Shown in pieces: positions 34,154 to 43,069 of a stretch of 50,414 bases of DNA (position 1 is the stretch's first letter; each line of letters opens with the position of its first letter). The DNA comes from Anaerolinea sp. (GTDB lineage Bacteria > Chloroflexota > Anaerolineae > Anaerolineales > Anaerolineaceae), in NCBI GenBank assembly GCA_013824865.1, contig PNON01000012.1, positions 1 through 50,414 of the forward strand, given 5' to 3'. The notes beneath the pieces were generated by a model. The model made no database searches, was not told where the DNA came from, and saw only the letters and a program-made list of their open reading frames with translations. The position numbers and the translations under genes are program-made.

Positions 34154-34447
34154 ATGTTCGTTTTTCACATGCCCTGTGAAATCTCCACAGATTTCATTAT
34201 GAAATCGTCGTCCCTCTCCTTTCGCGCTTGGCTGACCCCAGCCCAGGCGATTGCGGCTGCCACCATCAATACAGCCGCAGCTAATCAAGCGGATTCCAGC
34301 GTCGGTTCCATCGAACAGGGTAAGAAAGCCCACTTGTTGAAATTGTATGTGGACGATTGCCGCCAACCGGGGTACCGCTTCAGAGCCAACCTGGTGCGGA
34401 CAATCATTACAGGGAAGCATATCATTAACAACGGAGAGTGTATTTAA
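34154..34447 (+). pseudogene. hutI: C-terminal remnant of imidazolonepropionase
   Basis: A short frame whose residues 26-95 match the end of HutI: LTPAQAIAAATINTAAA, then SVGSIEQGKKAHLL, then YRFRANLVRTIITGKHII. Upstream, MPCEISTDF resembles the S-T-D-x-N stretch that lies before this in intact HutI, but much between is missing, so the catalytic metal-binding half is gone. Full HutI is about 400 residues; here only about 70-90 remain. The stop overlaps the ATG of the next gene (TAATG), as in an old operon. Histidine-degradation partners are absent from the window. Confidence 0.75.
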
Positions 34448-35088
34448 TGCCAAACATGGAGCAAGCCCACAGGTGGTACACCGACACCGACCCGGTGCAT
34501 GATTTTGGGCACATTCAGCGGGTGTACTGGATGGCGGAGCGCATTGGCATGGCTGAAAAGGCGGATATGGAGATCGTCCGTGCGGCTGCGCTGCTGCACG
34601 ACGTGGAAGACAGCGCCCCCGGGGGAGATGGCCAGGGACGCGCCAATCATCACCTGAGCTCATCCCTGTTCGCCCGCCGCATACTGGAAGCGGAAGGCTG
34701 GGGGAATGACAGTATTGATCAGGTGCAGCATTGCATCCGCGCCCACCGCTTCCGCGGCAAAGAAGAAGCGCCTGCCTCGCTTGAGGCGCAGGTGATCTTT
34801 GATTCGGATAAGCTGGACGTGCTGGGGGCAGTGGGTGTGGCGCGTACCATTGCCTACGCGGTGCTGGATCATCAACCCATATATGCAGAACCTTCGCAGC
34901 AGTTTATTCAAACCGGGAAAGAAGCGCCTGGTGAACCGCACAGCTCCTACCACGAGTATCTCTTCAAGCTTTCCAAAGTTAAAGACCGCCTTTTTACACC
35001 CACTGGCAGGCAGATCGCGTCCGCGCGGCATGCCTTTCTGGTGGAATATTATGAGCAACTGGCGGATGAAATGCGAGGATTAAAATAA
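34447..35088 (+). CDS. HD-domain phosphohydrolase
   Basis: HD-superfamily hydrolase of 213 residues, YedJ-like. Metal ligands: His in DPVHDFGHIQRV, the pair in AALLHDVEDSAPGG, His in CIRAHRF, and Asp in IFDSDKLDVLGAVGVARTI. The substrate is probably a nucleotide or phosphate monoester. The ATG is coupled to the end of the hutI remnant, with a GGAG further upstream. The suhB-like gene follows with a one-base overlap. Confidence 0.85.
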   Translation: MPNMEQAHRWYTDTDPVHDFGHIQRVYWMAERIGMAEKADMEIVRAAALLHDVEDSAPGGDGQGRANHHLSSSLFARRILEAEGWGNDSIDQVQHCIRAHRFRGKEEAPASLEAQVIFDSDKLDVLGAVGVARTIAYAVLDHQPIYAEPSQQFIQTGKEAPGEPHSSYHEYLFKLSKVKDRLFTPTGRQIASARHAFLVEYYEQLADEMRGLK

Positions 35089-35882
35089 TGACCTACACCG
35101 ACACCCGCCCCACTCTGGATGAAGTTGAGCACATCGCCCGCGAAGCTGGACAACTGCTGATGACTCGCTTTGGGCAGAAGCACAATATTCACTTCAAAGG
35201 TGAGGTGGACCTGGTCACTGAAGCGGATTACCTCTCGGAGAAATACATCCTGGATTATCTGTTGAAACATTATCCATCCCACCAGGTCATTACGGAGGAA
35301 TCCGGCTCCAACCAAGCAGAGTCTGACCATGCCTGGATCATCGACCCGTTGGATGGAACGGTCAACTTCGCGCATGGTATCCCGATCTTTTGTGTGTCCA
35401 TCGCTTATGTCTATCAAGGGGTGGTGCAACTAGGCGTGATATTTGATCCGGCACGCAGTGAGTGTTTTAGTGGGGAACTAGGCAAGGGCGCCTGGCTGAA
35501 TGGCAGTCCAATCCAGGTGAGCGGGTCGAGGGAATTGATTAAATCGCTGCTGGTAACCGGCTTTCCCTATGAAAAGGATGAGATGTTGCAGCGCAACCTG
35601 GCTTATTACGGTCATTTTTCCACCTATAGCCGCGGGGTTCGGCGGTTGGGCTCGGCCGCAATCGATATTTGCTATGTAGCCTGCGGTCGTTTCGATGGCT
35701 ATTGGGAAGTGGTGGTCAACCCCTGGGATGTGGCAGCCGGCAGCCTGATCGCCGCGGAAGCTGGCGCGCAAGTTAGCTCAGTGGAAGGAGAGCCATTAAT
35801 ACTCGAAATGGGGGGTACAATTTTGGTGGCCAACCCAGGACTGCATTCCGTATTACTGGGGGTATTGCATCAGAACGAATAA
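35088..35882 (+). CDS. Inositol monophosphatase family protein
   Basis: Mg-dependent sugar-phosphate phosphatase of the IMPase/SuhB family, 264 residues. Family motifs: DLVTEADYLSEK, the metal site EESG, WIIDPLDGTVNFAHGIPIFCVSIAY, GVRRLGSAAIDICYVACGRFDGYWE and NPWDVAAGSLIAAEAGAQV. All metal ligands (Glu, Asp, Asp, Asp) are kept. The symbol is withheld because fructose-1,6-bisphosphatase or 3'-phosphoadenosine activity in this family cannot be separated by eye. Starts on the last base of the previous stop. Confidence 0.93.
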   Translation: MTYTDTRPTLDEVEHIAREAGQLLMTRFGQKHNIHFKGEVDLVTEADYLSEKYILDYLLKHYPSHQVITEESGSNQAESDHAWIIDPLDGTVNFAHGIPIFCVSIAYVYQGVVQLGVIFDPARSECFSGELGKGAWLNGSPIQVSGSRELIKSLLVTGFPYEKDEMLQRNLAYYGHFSTYSRGVRRLGSAAIDICYVACGRFDGYWEVVVNPWDVAAGSLIAAEAGAQVSSVEGEPLILEMGGTILVANPGLHSVLLGVLHQNE

Positions 35883-35922
35883 TATACAATAATATACATA
35901 TCCTAGATGATGTGAGGTTATT

Positions 35923-36975
35923 ATGAAAACAAACCGTTTTTCAATAGCTGTTATCGCCGTCATCGTTATCCTGGTGCAGGTCGCCTGCCTCTCTTCATCC
36001 ACGCCCGCGCCAGCTGTCCCGGTGGTGGATGAGACCAAGATCGCCCTGGGGGTGGCAGCCACCAGCTTTGCCATCCAGCAAACCGCGGATGCCAAAACTG
36101 TCGACGACAACCAGGCTCAGCAAAATGCTGATCTGCAGAAAACCATGGACGCGCTCAGCGTGCAGCAGACAGTGATTGCTATGCAGCAAGAGCAGCAAGA
36201 GCAAGAACAGCAACAGCAGGAGCAACAACAGCCCCCAGAAGTCATCGCACCTCCTGTCGAAGTACAACCGCCGGCTGTGGTAGACCCCATGGCTGGTATG
36301 GATGAGAAGATCCGCAATGCCAAGGTACTGATATTTGAGGATACCGTTGAACTTGGTATTGGCCAGTGGATCGAAGATACTGTCCGCCACATGGGTATTA
36401 CCGATTACGTCCAGACAGATGATTATTCAGGTCATTTCATGGAAAAGCTGAATTCTCCCACCAAGTGGGACCTGATCATCGTTGGCGCTGAAGCTAAAAC
36501 CAAGGTCCAGGGCGAATTCTGGGATGCCATCATGGAGCACGTAAACCGCAAAGTTGCTGTCATCGCTGAGGTGTGGTACCTGGACCTGCTTGGATATGGC
36601 CGGATCAAAGCGTTTACCAGTGAATGCGGCGTTGCTTACTCCAGCAACTTCGACCTGGCAGAATCGATCTACTGGTGGGATCAATTTAACCCGGTCTTCA
36701 CCACTCCCAATACTGTCGATCCTCTGATCCACTATAGCCGCTATTGGGACAACCAATGCGGTGATAAACTAAAGGTTACCGGAGGAGATGCCAAACTAAT
36801 TGCAGGTTATAAAGTTAAACCTGCAAGTTCTGGCGGGTTTATCGCCACGTGCATGGAAGGGCGCACCATCATCCAAACCTTTTCCAATCACGATTACCAT
36901 GAGGACCAGATCAAGGACCTGTGGGAGAACTACATCACCTATACCCTGACAAATCACTTCCTTACCACGCAATAA
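35923..36975 (+). CDS. Gln-rich lipoprotein of unknown function
   Basis: Protein of 350 residues. A hydrophobic signal ends VQVAC, giving a lipidated Cys at about residue 22. Residues 45-110 form a Gln-rich low-complexity, probably coiled-coil, segment (QQEQQEQEQQQQEQQQ). The C-terminal domain (about 130-350) has VLIFEDTVEL, WDLIIVGAEAKTKV and IATCMEGRTIIQTFSNHDYH; this alternating strand pattern recalls a Rossmann-type GATase1 or ThuA-like fold but no catalytic motif is clear. The methylase gene begins 14 bases after its stop. Confidence 0.65.
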   Translation: MKTNRFSIAVIAVIVILVQVACLSSSTPAPAVPVVDETKIALGVAATSFAIQQTADAKTVDDNQAQQNADLQKTMDALSVQQTVIAMQQEQQEQEQQQQEQQQPPEVIAPPVEVQPPAVVDPMAGMDEKIRNAKVLIFEDTVELGIGQWIEDTVRHMGITDYVQTDDYSGHFMEKLNSPTKWDLIIVGAEAKTKVQGEFWDAIMEHVNRKVAVIAEVWYLDLLGYGRIKAFTSECGVAYSSNFDLAESIYWWDQFNPVFTTPNTVDPLIHYSRYWDNQCGDKLKVTGGDAKLIAGYKVKPASSGGFIATCMEGRTIIQTFSNHDYHEDQIKDLWENYITYTLTNHFLTTQ

Positions 36976-36989
36976 GGACTGCCTGTCCA

Positions 36990-38123
36990 TTGAGCCATCC
37001 CCCTGCATCCGGCATCCCGGAAGGAACCGCGCCAATACTACCGCTGGATACCGTCATTCAGGGGGATTGCCTTGTTGAATTGCAGAAATTACCGGCGGAA
37101 TCGGTGGACCTGGTGTTCGCTGATCCGCCTTATTATTTGCAGTTGGCACAGGACCTGTGGCGTCCCAACCTGACCCTAGTCGACGCGGTGGACGCTGAAT
37201 GGGACCGTTTCTCCAGTTTCGCGGATTATGACCACTTCACCCGTGAATGGCTCTCCGCCTGCCGGCGGGTGCTCAAAAAGACCGGCGCCATCTGGGTGAT
37301 CGGCACCTACCACAATATTTTCCGGGTGGGCGCCGCGTTACAAGACCTGGATTACTGGATCTTAAACGATGTGGTGTGGACGAAGACCAATCCCATGCCC
37401 AACTTTAGAGGTGTGCGCTTTACCAATGCCCACGAAACCCTTATCTGGGCTCAAAAAGAACGCGGCTCTGCATATACTTTCAACCATCACGCTGTGAAAG
37501 CGCTGAATGAAGATCTGCAGATGCGCAGCGACTGGAACCTATCCATTTGCTCCGGCGGAGAACGGCTGAAGAAAGACGGCAAAAAACTGCACCCCACCCA
37601 GAAGCCGGAAGCGCTGCTGTACCGTGTGCTGCTAGCCAGCACCCAGGTGGGCAGTATTGTTCTGGATCCTTTTTTTGGCACCGGCACCACGGGAGCAGTT
37701 GCGCGAAGGCTGCACCGTCATTTCATCGGCATCGAGAAGGACCCTGAATACGCATCCGCTGCGCGGGAGAGGATCAACGCGGTGCAGCAAGTGGAATTTA
37801 ACCCGCCCATCTTTGTGACCCCCGATCCACGCCGGGAAGCGCGTATCCCGTTTGGAACGCTTTTGGAGAATGGTCTTATTGAACCTGGGCAGTCTCTATA
37901 TTTGGGCGAAAATGGCCCGGCAGCACGGGTGCGGGCGGACGGTTCGCTAGAGTATAATGGGGAAACAGGCTCCATACATCAACTGGCGCGAAAGATCCTC
38001 CAGGCGCCAGTCAATGGCTGGGAGGTGTGGTTTTACGAAGAACCCGCCACCAGCAAACGATTCCCAGTCGATGCCCTGCGGAAACGCCTGAGGGCAAATT
38101 CAGAAAAAAGAGAAGAGAAATGA
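36990..38123 (+). CDS. CcrM-type adenine DNA methyltransferase with RAMA domain
   Basis: Beta-class N6-adenine methyltransferase of about 377 residues. DPPY (VFADPPYYLQL, near residue 42) is N-terminal and the AdoMet site LDPFFGTGTTGAVA (near 228) C-terminal, as in Caulobacter CcrM and HinfI methylases. Long matches to CcrM include GTYHNIFRVGAALQDL, NPMPNFRGVRFTNAHETL and KALNEDLQMRSDW, then HPTQKPEALLYRVLL. The last 90 residues form a RAMA-type domain (IPFGTLLENGLI, VNGWEVWFYE). Recognition of GANTC is inferred. No restriction enzyme is adjacent. The start is a TTG with AAGGA 11 bases away, so uncertain; the frame before it lies inside the lipoprotein gene. Confidence 0.88.
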   Translation: MSHPPASGIPEGTAPILPLDTVIQGDCLVELQKLPAESVDLVFADPPYYLQLAQDLWRPNLTLVDAVDAEWDRFSSFADYDHFTREWLSACRRVLKKTGAIWVIGTYHNIFRVGAALQDLDYWILNDVVWTKTNPMPNFRGVRFTNAHETLIWAQKERGSAYTFNHHAVKALNEDLQMRSDWNLSICSGGERLKKDGKKLHPTQKPEALLYRVLLASTQVGSIVLDPFFGTGTTGAVARRLHRHFIGIEKDPEYASAARERINAVQQVEFNPPIFVTPDPRREARIPFGTLLENGLIEPGQSLYLGENGPAARVRADGSLEYNGETGSIHQLARKILQAPVNGWEVWFYEEPATSKRFPVDALRKRLRANSEKREEK

Positions 38124-39901
38124 GCAACCAAACATTCACCCAAACCCGCTGGTCACTGGCTGACCTATTCCCCTCTCCGGATGCCCCGGAAATGAAAGCT
38201 GCGTTCGAAACCCTGTCCAAACAGGTGGAAGATTTCGAAAAAACACGCGATCTGCTAAAACCGGACATCTCTGTCGGGTCCTTCATGGTAATCGTGGAGA
38301 AGGCGGAAAAGATTGCCAGGTTGGAATACCGCCTGTACGGATTTGCTGAACTGTGGTTCACCGAAGATACCCAGAACCAGGCCGCACAAACTATGGTGGG
38401 TCGTTTGGATCAGCTAATGGCGGAATACTCCAATCGCACCCTGTTCTTCAACCTGTGGTGGAAAGCGTTGGATGATGCCAATGCAGAACGGTTGATGGCC
38501 GCCTCCGGTGATTACCGCTACTGGCTGGAAGAGATGCGACACTTCAAACCGCACACACTCACAGAGCCGGAAGAGAAGATCATTAATATCAAAGATGTCA
38601 GCGGTCTGAATGCCATGAATATGCTGTACGATTCCATCACCAACCGCTACACCTTCAAGGTGGAAGTGGACGGTGAGGTGAAAGAATTAACCCGCGGCGA
38701 ACTGATGGTGTACGCCCGTCACCACGACCCGGAACTGCGCGCCAAAGCCTATCAAGAGCTGTATCGTGTCTACGCTCAAGACGGCCCGATCCTTGGACAG
38801 ATGTACCAGGCCATCGTCCGCAACTGGGGCAACGAGCAGGTGGGGCTGCGCAAGTTCAGCGCCCCCATGGCTGCCCGCAACCTGATCAATGACATCCCGG
38901 ACGAAGTGGTGGATACCTTGCTGGAAGTGGCAAAGGAGAACGCGGTGGTCTTCCAGCGATTCTTCAAGCTTAAGGCCAAATGGTTGGGGGTGGATAAACT
39001 ACGCCGCTATGACGTATATGCCCCGGTGGCGAAATCAGACAAGAAATTTGACTATAAAGACGCGGCAAAGATCGTTTTTGAATCTTTCCACGAATTCGAC
39101 CCGAAGATTGCTGACCTGGCGGAACGGGTGTTCAAGGAGAATCACCTGGATAGCGAGGTCCGCAAGGGTAAACGCAGCGGAGCTTTCTGCTCCACCCTAT
39201 CACCAGATCTGACTCCCTGGGTGATGCTCAATTACCAGGGGCGCTCGGACGATGTGGCCACCCTGGCACACGAACTGGGCCACGCCATCCACTCCATGCT
39301 TGCTGAGCATCACACCCTGTTCACACAGCACGCATGCCTGCCGCTGGCAGAGACTGCATCCACCTTTGGCGAGATGATGCTGGTGGATAAGCTGCTGAGC
39401 CAGGAGAAAGATGAAAGCGTGCGGCGTGATTTGCTCTTCCGCCAGGTGGATGATGCTTACGCCACCATCATGCGCCAGTCCTATTTTGCCATGTTCGAAC
39501 GCACTGCCCACAGCCTGGTCACCGCGAACTCCTCGGTGGATGAAATAGCAGATGCCTACCTGAAAGAATTGCAGGGTCAGTTTGGCGACTCGGTGGATGT
39601 GAGCGAGGAATTCAAGTGGGAATGGGTTTCGATTCCCCATATCTACAATGTCCCCTTCTATGTATATGCTTATGCTTTCGGTCAGTTGCTGGTGTTATCG
39701 CTTTACAAGCAGTTCAAACAGGAAGGTGAAAGCTTTAAGCCGCGTTACCTCAAGATCCTTTCAGCGGGAGGATCAGAAGCTCCGGAAAAAATACTCAAAG
39801 ATGCAGATATTGATTTCCGCCAGCGATCCTTCTGGCAGGGCGGCTTTGATGTGATCAAAGATCTGGTGACCCAATTGGAACAACTGCCCATCACCAGGTA
39901 G
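38120..39901 (+). CDS. pepF: Oligoendopeptidase F-like M3 metallopeptidase
   Basis: Zinc peptidase of 593 residues that degrades oligopeptides in the cytoplasm. The zinc motif is LAHELGHAIHSML with His384, Glu385 and His388, and the third ligand Glu lies in ETASTFGEMML. Preceding family signals are GAFCSTLSPDLTPWVMLNYQGRSDDVATL. The C-terminal WVSIPHIYNVPFYVYAYAFGQLL is typical of the PepF/M3B group. The ATG overlaps the methylase stop by four bases, so both are translated from one message. Confidence 0.93.
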   Translation: MSNQTFTQTRWSLADLFPSPDAPEMKAAFETLSKQVEDFEKTRDLLKPDISVGSFMVIVEKAEKIARLEYRLYGFAELWFTEDTQNQAAQTMVGRLDQLMAEYSNRTLFFNLWWKALDDANAERLMAASGDYRYWLEEMRHFKPHTLTEPEEKIINIKDVSGLNAMNMLYDSITNRYTFKVEVDGEVKELTRGELMVYARHHDPELRAKAYQELYRVYAQDGPILGQMYQAIVRNWGNEQVGLRKFSAPMAARNLINDIPDEVVDTLLEVAKENAVVFQRFFKLKAKWLGVDKLRRYDVYAPVAKSDKKFDYKDAAKIVFESFHEFDPKIADLAERVFKENHLDSEVRKGKRSGAFCSTLSPDLTPWVMLNYQGRSDDVATLAHELGHAIHSMLAEHHTLFTQHACLPLAETASTFGEMMLVDKLLSQEKDESVRRDLLFRQVDDAYATIMRQSYFAMFERTAHSLVTANSSVDEIADAYLKELQGQFGDSVDVSEEFKWEWVSIPHIYNVPFYVYAYAFGQLLVLSLYKQFKQEGESFKPRYLKILSAGGSEAPEKILKDADIDFRQRSFWQGGFDVIKDLVTQLEQLPITR

Positions 39902-39978
39902 ATTACCAGGTACGACTTACGGGAAGGCAGTATTGTGATAAACCTCTATTCTCGATTCTCTAATCACTGGTTATTCAA

Positions 39979-40620
39979 ATGTATCTAGCCATCGAAGGTG
40001 TAATAGGTGTAGGTAAAACCACCTTGGCGCGCCTGCTGCAGCCGGCTTTCAATTCGGAGCTATTACTTGAGGTATTCGAAGAGAATCCCTTCCTTTCTGA
40101 TTTTTATGCCGATCGGGCCAGATACGCATTCCAAACGCAGGTATTCTTCCTGCTCAGCCGCTACAGGCAGCAGCGATCCAGTGTCCCGGATATTCTAAAC
40201 CGGGGCGTGGATCTGATCGCTGATTACACCTTTGAAAAAGATTCCCTTTTCGCGCGCATCAACCTGACCGGGGACGAGTTAAATATGTACCACCGGGTGC
40301 ACGAAGCCCTGGCCGAGAAGATTCCGCTGCCAAACCTGATCGTCTATCTGCGCGCTTCCACCGATGTGCTGATGCAGCGCATTGCCATGCGCGACCGATC
40401 TTACGAACGCAATATGCAACGCGGCTATATAGATGAATTGAACCTGGCTTATGACGATTTCTTCTCCCATTACTGCAAATCTGGTCCGACGTTGATCATC
40501 GAGACCAACAATCTCAATTTTGTGTCCCAGCCTGACGATTTGAAAACCATCGAAATCCGCGTCCGCCAGGCGCTGGAAATGTCGCCCTTCCAGCCTGAGC
40601 TGCCGATGGGTGTAAAATAA
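39979..40620 (+). CDS. Deoxynucleoside kinase (dGK/dAK-like), copy 1
   Basis: Deoxyribonucleoside kinase of 213 residues that salvages deoxynucleosides. P-loop AIEGVIGVGKTTLARLL, then LLEVFEENPFLSDFYAD (the E-E-N-P active-site segment with catalytic Glu), ARYAFQTQVFFLLSRYRQ, ADYTFEKDSLFA (the D-R-S position) and PNLIVYLRASTDVLMQRI with the LID-like MRDRSYERNM. The base specificity is not decided by eye. A paralogue is at 46373-47029. No ribosome site of note is seen. Confidence 0.88.
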   Translation: MYLAIEGVIGVGKTTLARLLQPAFNSELLLEVFEENPFLSDFYADRARYAFQTQVFFLLSRYRQQRSSVPDILNRGVDLIADYTFEKDSLFARINLTGDELNMYHRVHEALAEKIPLPNLIVYLRASTDVLMQRIAMRDRSYERNMQRGYIDELNLAYDDFFSHYCKSGPTLIIETNNLNFVSQPDDLKTIEIRVRQALEMSPFQPELPMGVK

Positions 40621-40641
40621 TAGCAGGAGAAGAAAACAGCC

Positions 40642-41646
40642 ATGCGAATCACCCAGGATTTTCTGCTCAGAACCGCAAATGACCACGTTTCCAAACGGAT
40701 AAAGACCGAACGCGACCTGCTGGCTGCCTACCTGGTGGGCTCCGTGTTGCAGGATGAGCCCCTGTTGGGCGGGACGACCGACATTGATATTATCCTGATC
40801 CATGCCGGTGAACCAAAGGTGAAGCGGGAAATGGTGAGGGTGAACGACGAAATTCATCTGGACGTGGTGCATCACAGCGAATCTCTCTACCAACAACCGC
40901 GGGCACTGCGATCTGACGCCTGGCTGGGAACCGCAATTCAAGATCATCCAACCTTACTCTATGACGTTCGCCACTGGTTTGAATTTACCCAAGCCAGCGT
41001 AGGTTCACAGTTCTACCGTGCTGACCAGATTATGGCCCGCGCTCGGAGTTTAATGGATTCTGCTAGGACCGCATGGGCTGAAATGAACGAAAGCCGGCTT
41101 TCTTATGTGAAGAAGATGCGCAAGTACATGGCAGCGATCGAGAACGCCGCCAACGCGGTCGCCAGCCTGGAAGGACCGCCCCTCGCGCGGCGGCGCTTTA
41201 TGGCTGAACTACCACTCTGCTGCGCTTCGATCAACGCCAGCGGATTGACGACCGGGTTGGTGAACCTGCTGGAAATGCAGGATGTCTCAGTGGAGTCGCT
41301 CAGCGCGCTGCTGCCGGAGTGGGAAAAGACCTTCCGCGCGGCCGGAGGTCAGGAACAGACTTCGCCTGATCTGCACCCGCTGCGGTTGGAATACTACCGC
41401 AGCGCCATCCACGCTTACCTGGACGATGGGCAGGAGTTGGCTGCGGCTTATCCGCTATTTTTCACCTGGGCCAAAGCTGCTTCTTACCTTTTAGCCACCT
41501 CGCCAGAATACATTTGCTGGTTTAATATACTTAAGGAGATGGGGTTGGGAAAAGAGCAGCTGCCCGACAAGATGGAAGCGCTGGATGCCTACCTGGACCA
41601 TGTTGAGGAAGTTCTCGAAGATTGGGGAAATAAGGCCGGGGCGTAA
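40642..41646 (+). CDS. Nucleotidyltransferase-domain protein
   Basis: Protein of 334 residues. The N-terminal 100 residues have the pol-beta-type nucleotidyltransferase pattern AYLVGSVLQDEPLLGGTTDIDIILI (G-S then D-x-D) with a third acidic strand IHLDVVHH, all three catalytic acids kept. The rest is helical, with ARARSLMDSARTAWAEM and AYPLFFTWAKAASYLLA. The substrate is unknown; antibiotic-modifying or tRNA-type enzymes are possible but not favoured. It follows the deoxynucleoside kinase after 21 bases with AGGAGAA upstream. Confidence 0.72.
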   Translation: MRITQDFLLRTANDHVSKRIKTERDLLAAYLVGSVLQDEPLLGGTTDIDIILIHAGEPKVKREMVRVNDEIHLDVVHHSESLYQQPRALRSDAWLGTAIQDHPTLLYDVRHWFEFTQASVGSQFYRADQIMARARSLMDSARTAWAEMNESRLSYVKKMRKYMAAIENAANAVASLEGPPLARRRFMAELPLCCASINASGLTTGLVNLLEMQDVSVESLSALLPEWEKTFRAAGGQEQTSPDLHPLRLEYYRSAIHAYLDDGQELAAAYPLFFTWAKAASYLLATSPEYICWFNILKEMGLGKEQLPDKMEALDAYLDHVEEVLEDWGNKAGA

Positions 41647-42281
41647 GAGGACAGGTTGTTATGCTTCGCGCAGCCTTCTTAATGATTTAACCACAGGTCA
41701 ATGGGATAAACTCAGATTGTTTTTTTGGCTCTTGAGTTTGTCGATTGCGAAGTTGTGTAGTGTCCCATTTTTGTCATGTTGAGCGCAGCGATCGCGTAAC
41801 GTAATTGAGGAACCATCTCTGCGTCCACGATGAACACAAGGGATAATAGTCAATTGTAGGGCGGATAGAGGGCGTCAGCCCGAAATCCGACAAGTGCCTT
41901 GCAGAACTATTGTCGAAGGATTACAAGCGCAGAGATCCTTCCCGCGGGGATGCTTCGCGATCGCTGCGCTCAGGATAACAACAAGCGGTGTTCAGCGGGG
42001 ACGCTGAACAAAAAGGGCAAGCTGCCGATCCCTGAGCATGTCGAAGGGTCGGCAATTTATCGCCCATCCTTAATGTCGGATTTCGCACCGCTCAATCCGA
42101 CCTACCAGTTCCCTATAAGCCATTTCTTCTGTTCACCACCTGTCTTCGCGAACGCAGCGAAACGATCTCTGTGCAATGTTGGAGATTAAGCCGCGTCCTG
42201 AGCCATAGATTTCGGTAGCGTTCCCGCAGAACGTAAAAGAGGTTAAAAGAGTGGTAAGAAGTTACTCCTTCTCCCTAATCA
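41647..42281. other. Intergenic region with degenerate palindromic repeats, 635 bases
   Basis: No gene believed. A 16-base inverted pair, GAGCGCAGCGATCGCG (41781-41796) and its exact complement (41956-41971), sits in text such as TTGTCATGTTGAGCGCAGCG, a style of extragenic palindromic repeat scattered in many bacterial genomes. Other fragments (TGAGCATGTCGAAGGGTCGG near 42037; GCGAACGCAGCGAAACGATC near 42149) look like eroded relatives. Frames through this region lack ribosome sites. Confidence 0.55.
41781..41971. repeat. Perfect 16-base inverted repeat, 159 bases apart
   Basis: GAGCGCAGCGATCGCG at 41781-41796 and CGCGATCGCTGCGCTC at 41956-41971. The outward flanks TTGTCATGTT and AGGATAACAA are partly complementary too, so the arms may reach about 25 bases with mismatches. 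Confidence 0.75.
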
Positions 42282-42956
42282 TTATGTGCTAAAACCAGCA
42301 TTCTGAACCAGCTTCCGGCAGCGTTCCACTTCCTGGTGGATATCCGGGATATCCACGGCGATCTCTGGATGCGCGCTCATCAGCTCTAGTAAGTGGCGAA
42401 ACGCACGGTTATCGCGTGGCTCAGCCTCAACTGCTTTAATAAAACTTCGTGCGGCCATGGTATAGGTTCCGAGTCCCTGCAGCGAGATGCCCAGATTTTT
42501 ATAGGCGTTATACCTGCCAGGGTCAAGCTTGATCGCTTCGCGGCAATATGGTTCAGCATCCGCATATTTTGAGAAGTAATTCAGGCAGTATCCCAGGTTG
42601 TTGTTAACCAGGTACCACACATCGCTATCCGTTGGTTCCAGAACAAGTGCTTGCTTATAGAATTGGATGGCTTCTTCGTAATTTCCGGTCTGCTCCATTG
42701 TCTGCCCCAGCATTAAAAAGCAATTGGCTTTTTTTTCAGCATCGTTTGCCAACTGCAACAACCTCTCCAGATACACCGTGGAGAGGTCCAGCCTGCCGAC
42801 GCCGCCATATAGGATGATAAAATTTACAAGAAGATCCTCATGTCTCTTTTCGGCTTCCGCTAGGCGCTTCTGGAGGACCCTTTCAGCTTCATACACTCGA
42901 TCGGGCAACCCTTCCGGTAGATTTGATATTTGCTTGTCGTTTGGTTCTTGTCCCAT
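42282..42956 (-). CDS. TPR-repeat protein
   Basis: Cytoplasmic protein of 224 residues with at least three TPR units: ANCFLMLGQTMEQTGNYEEAIQFYKQAL, then VNNNLGYCLNYFSKYADAEPYCREAI and AYKNLGISLQGLGTYTMAARSFIKAV, preceded by a charged helical region with RLAEAEKRHEDLL. It is likely a scaffold; partners are unknown. I take ATG 42956, eight bases after GGAGGG; another ATG at 42962 lies directly against that site. It stands alone. Confidence 0.85.
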   Translation of the reverse strand: MGQEPNDKQISNLPEGLPDRVYEAERVLQKRLAEAEKRHEDLLVNFIILYGGVGRLDLSTVYLERLLQLANDAEKKANCFLMLGQTMEQTGNYEEAIQFYKQALVLEPTDSDVWYLVNNNLGYCLNYFSKYADAEPYCREAIKLDPGRYNAYKNLGISLQGLGTYTMAARSFIKAVEAEPRDNRAFRHLLELMSAHPEIAVDIPDIHQEVERCRKLVQNAGFST

Positions 42957-43069
42957 GATCATCCCTCCTTAGGTGTTTTGGTTTCCAAGATAATTATATA
43001 CTAAAAAAGGTACCCCCCTCCCGTCTGTCGAAAAAATCCTCCTGGCTACCATCGCCTATCCAACCTCCG

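Noticed and set aside
41899..42189. 97-codon plus-strand frame
   Set aside because: It lies in palindromic repeat remnants, without ribosome site or protein-like pattern.
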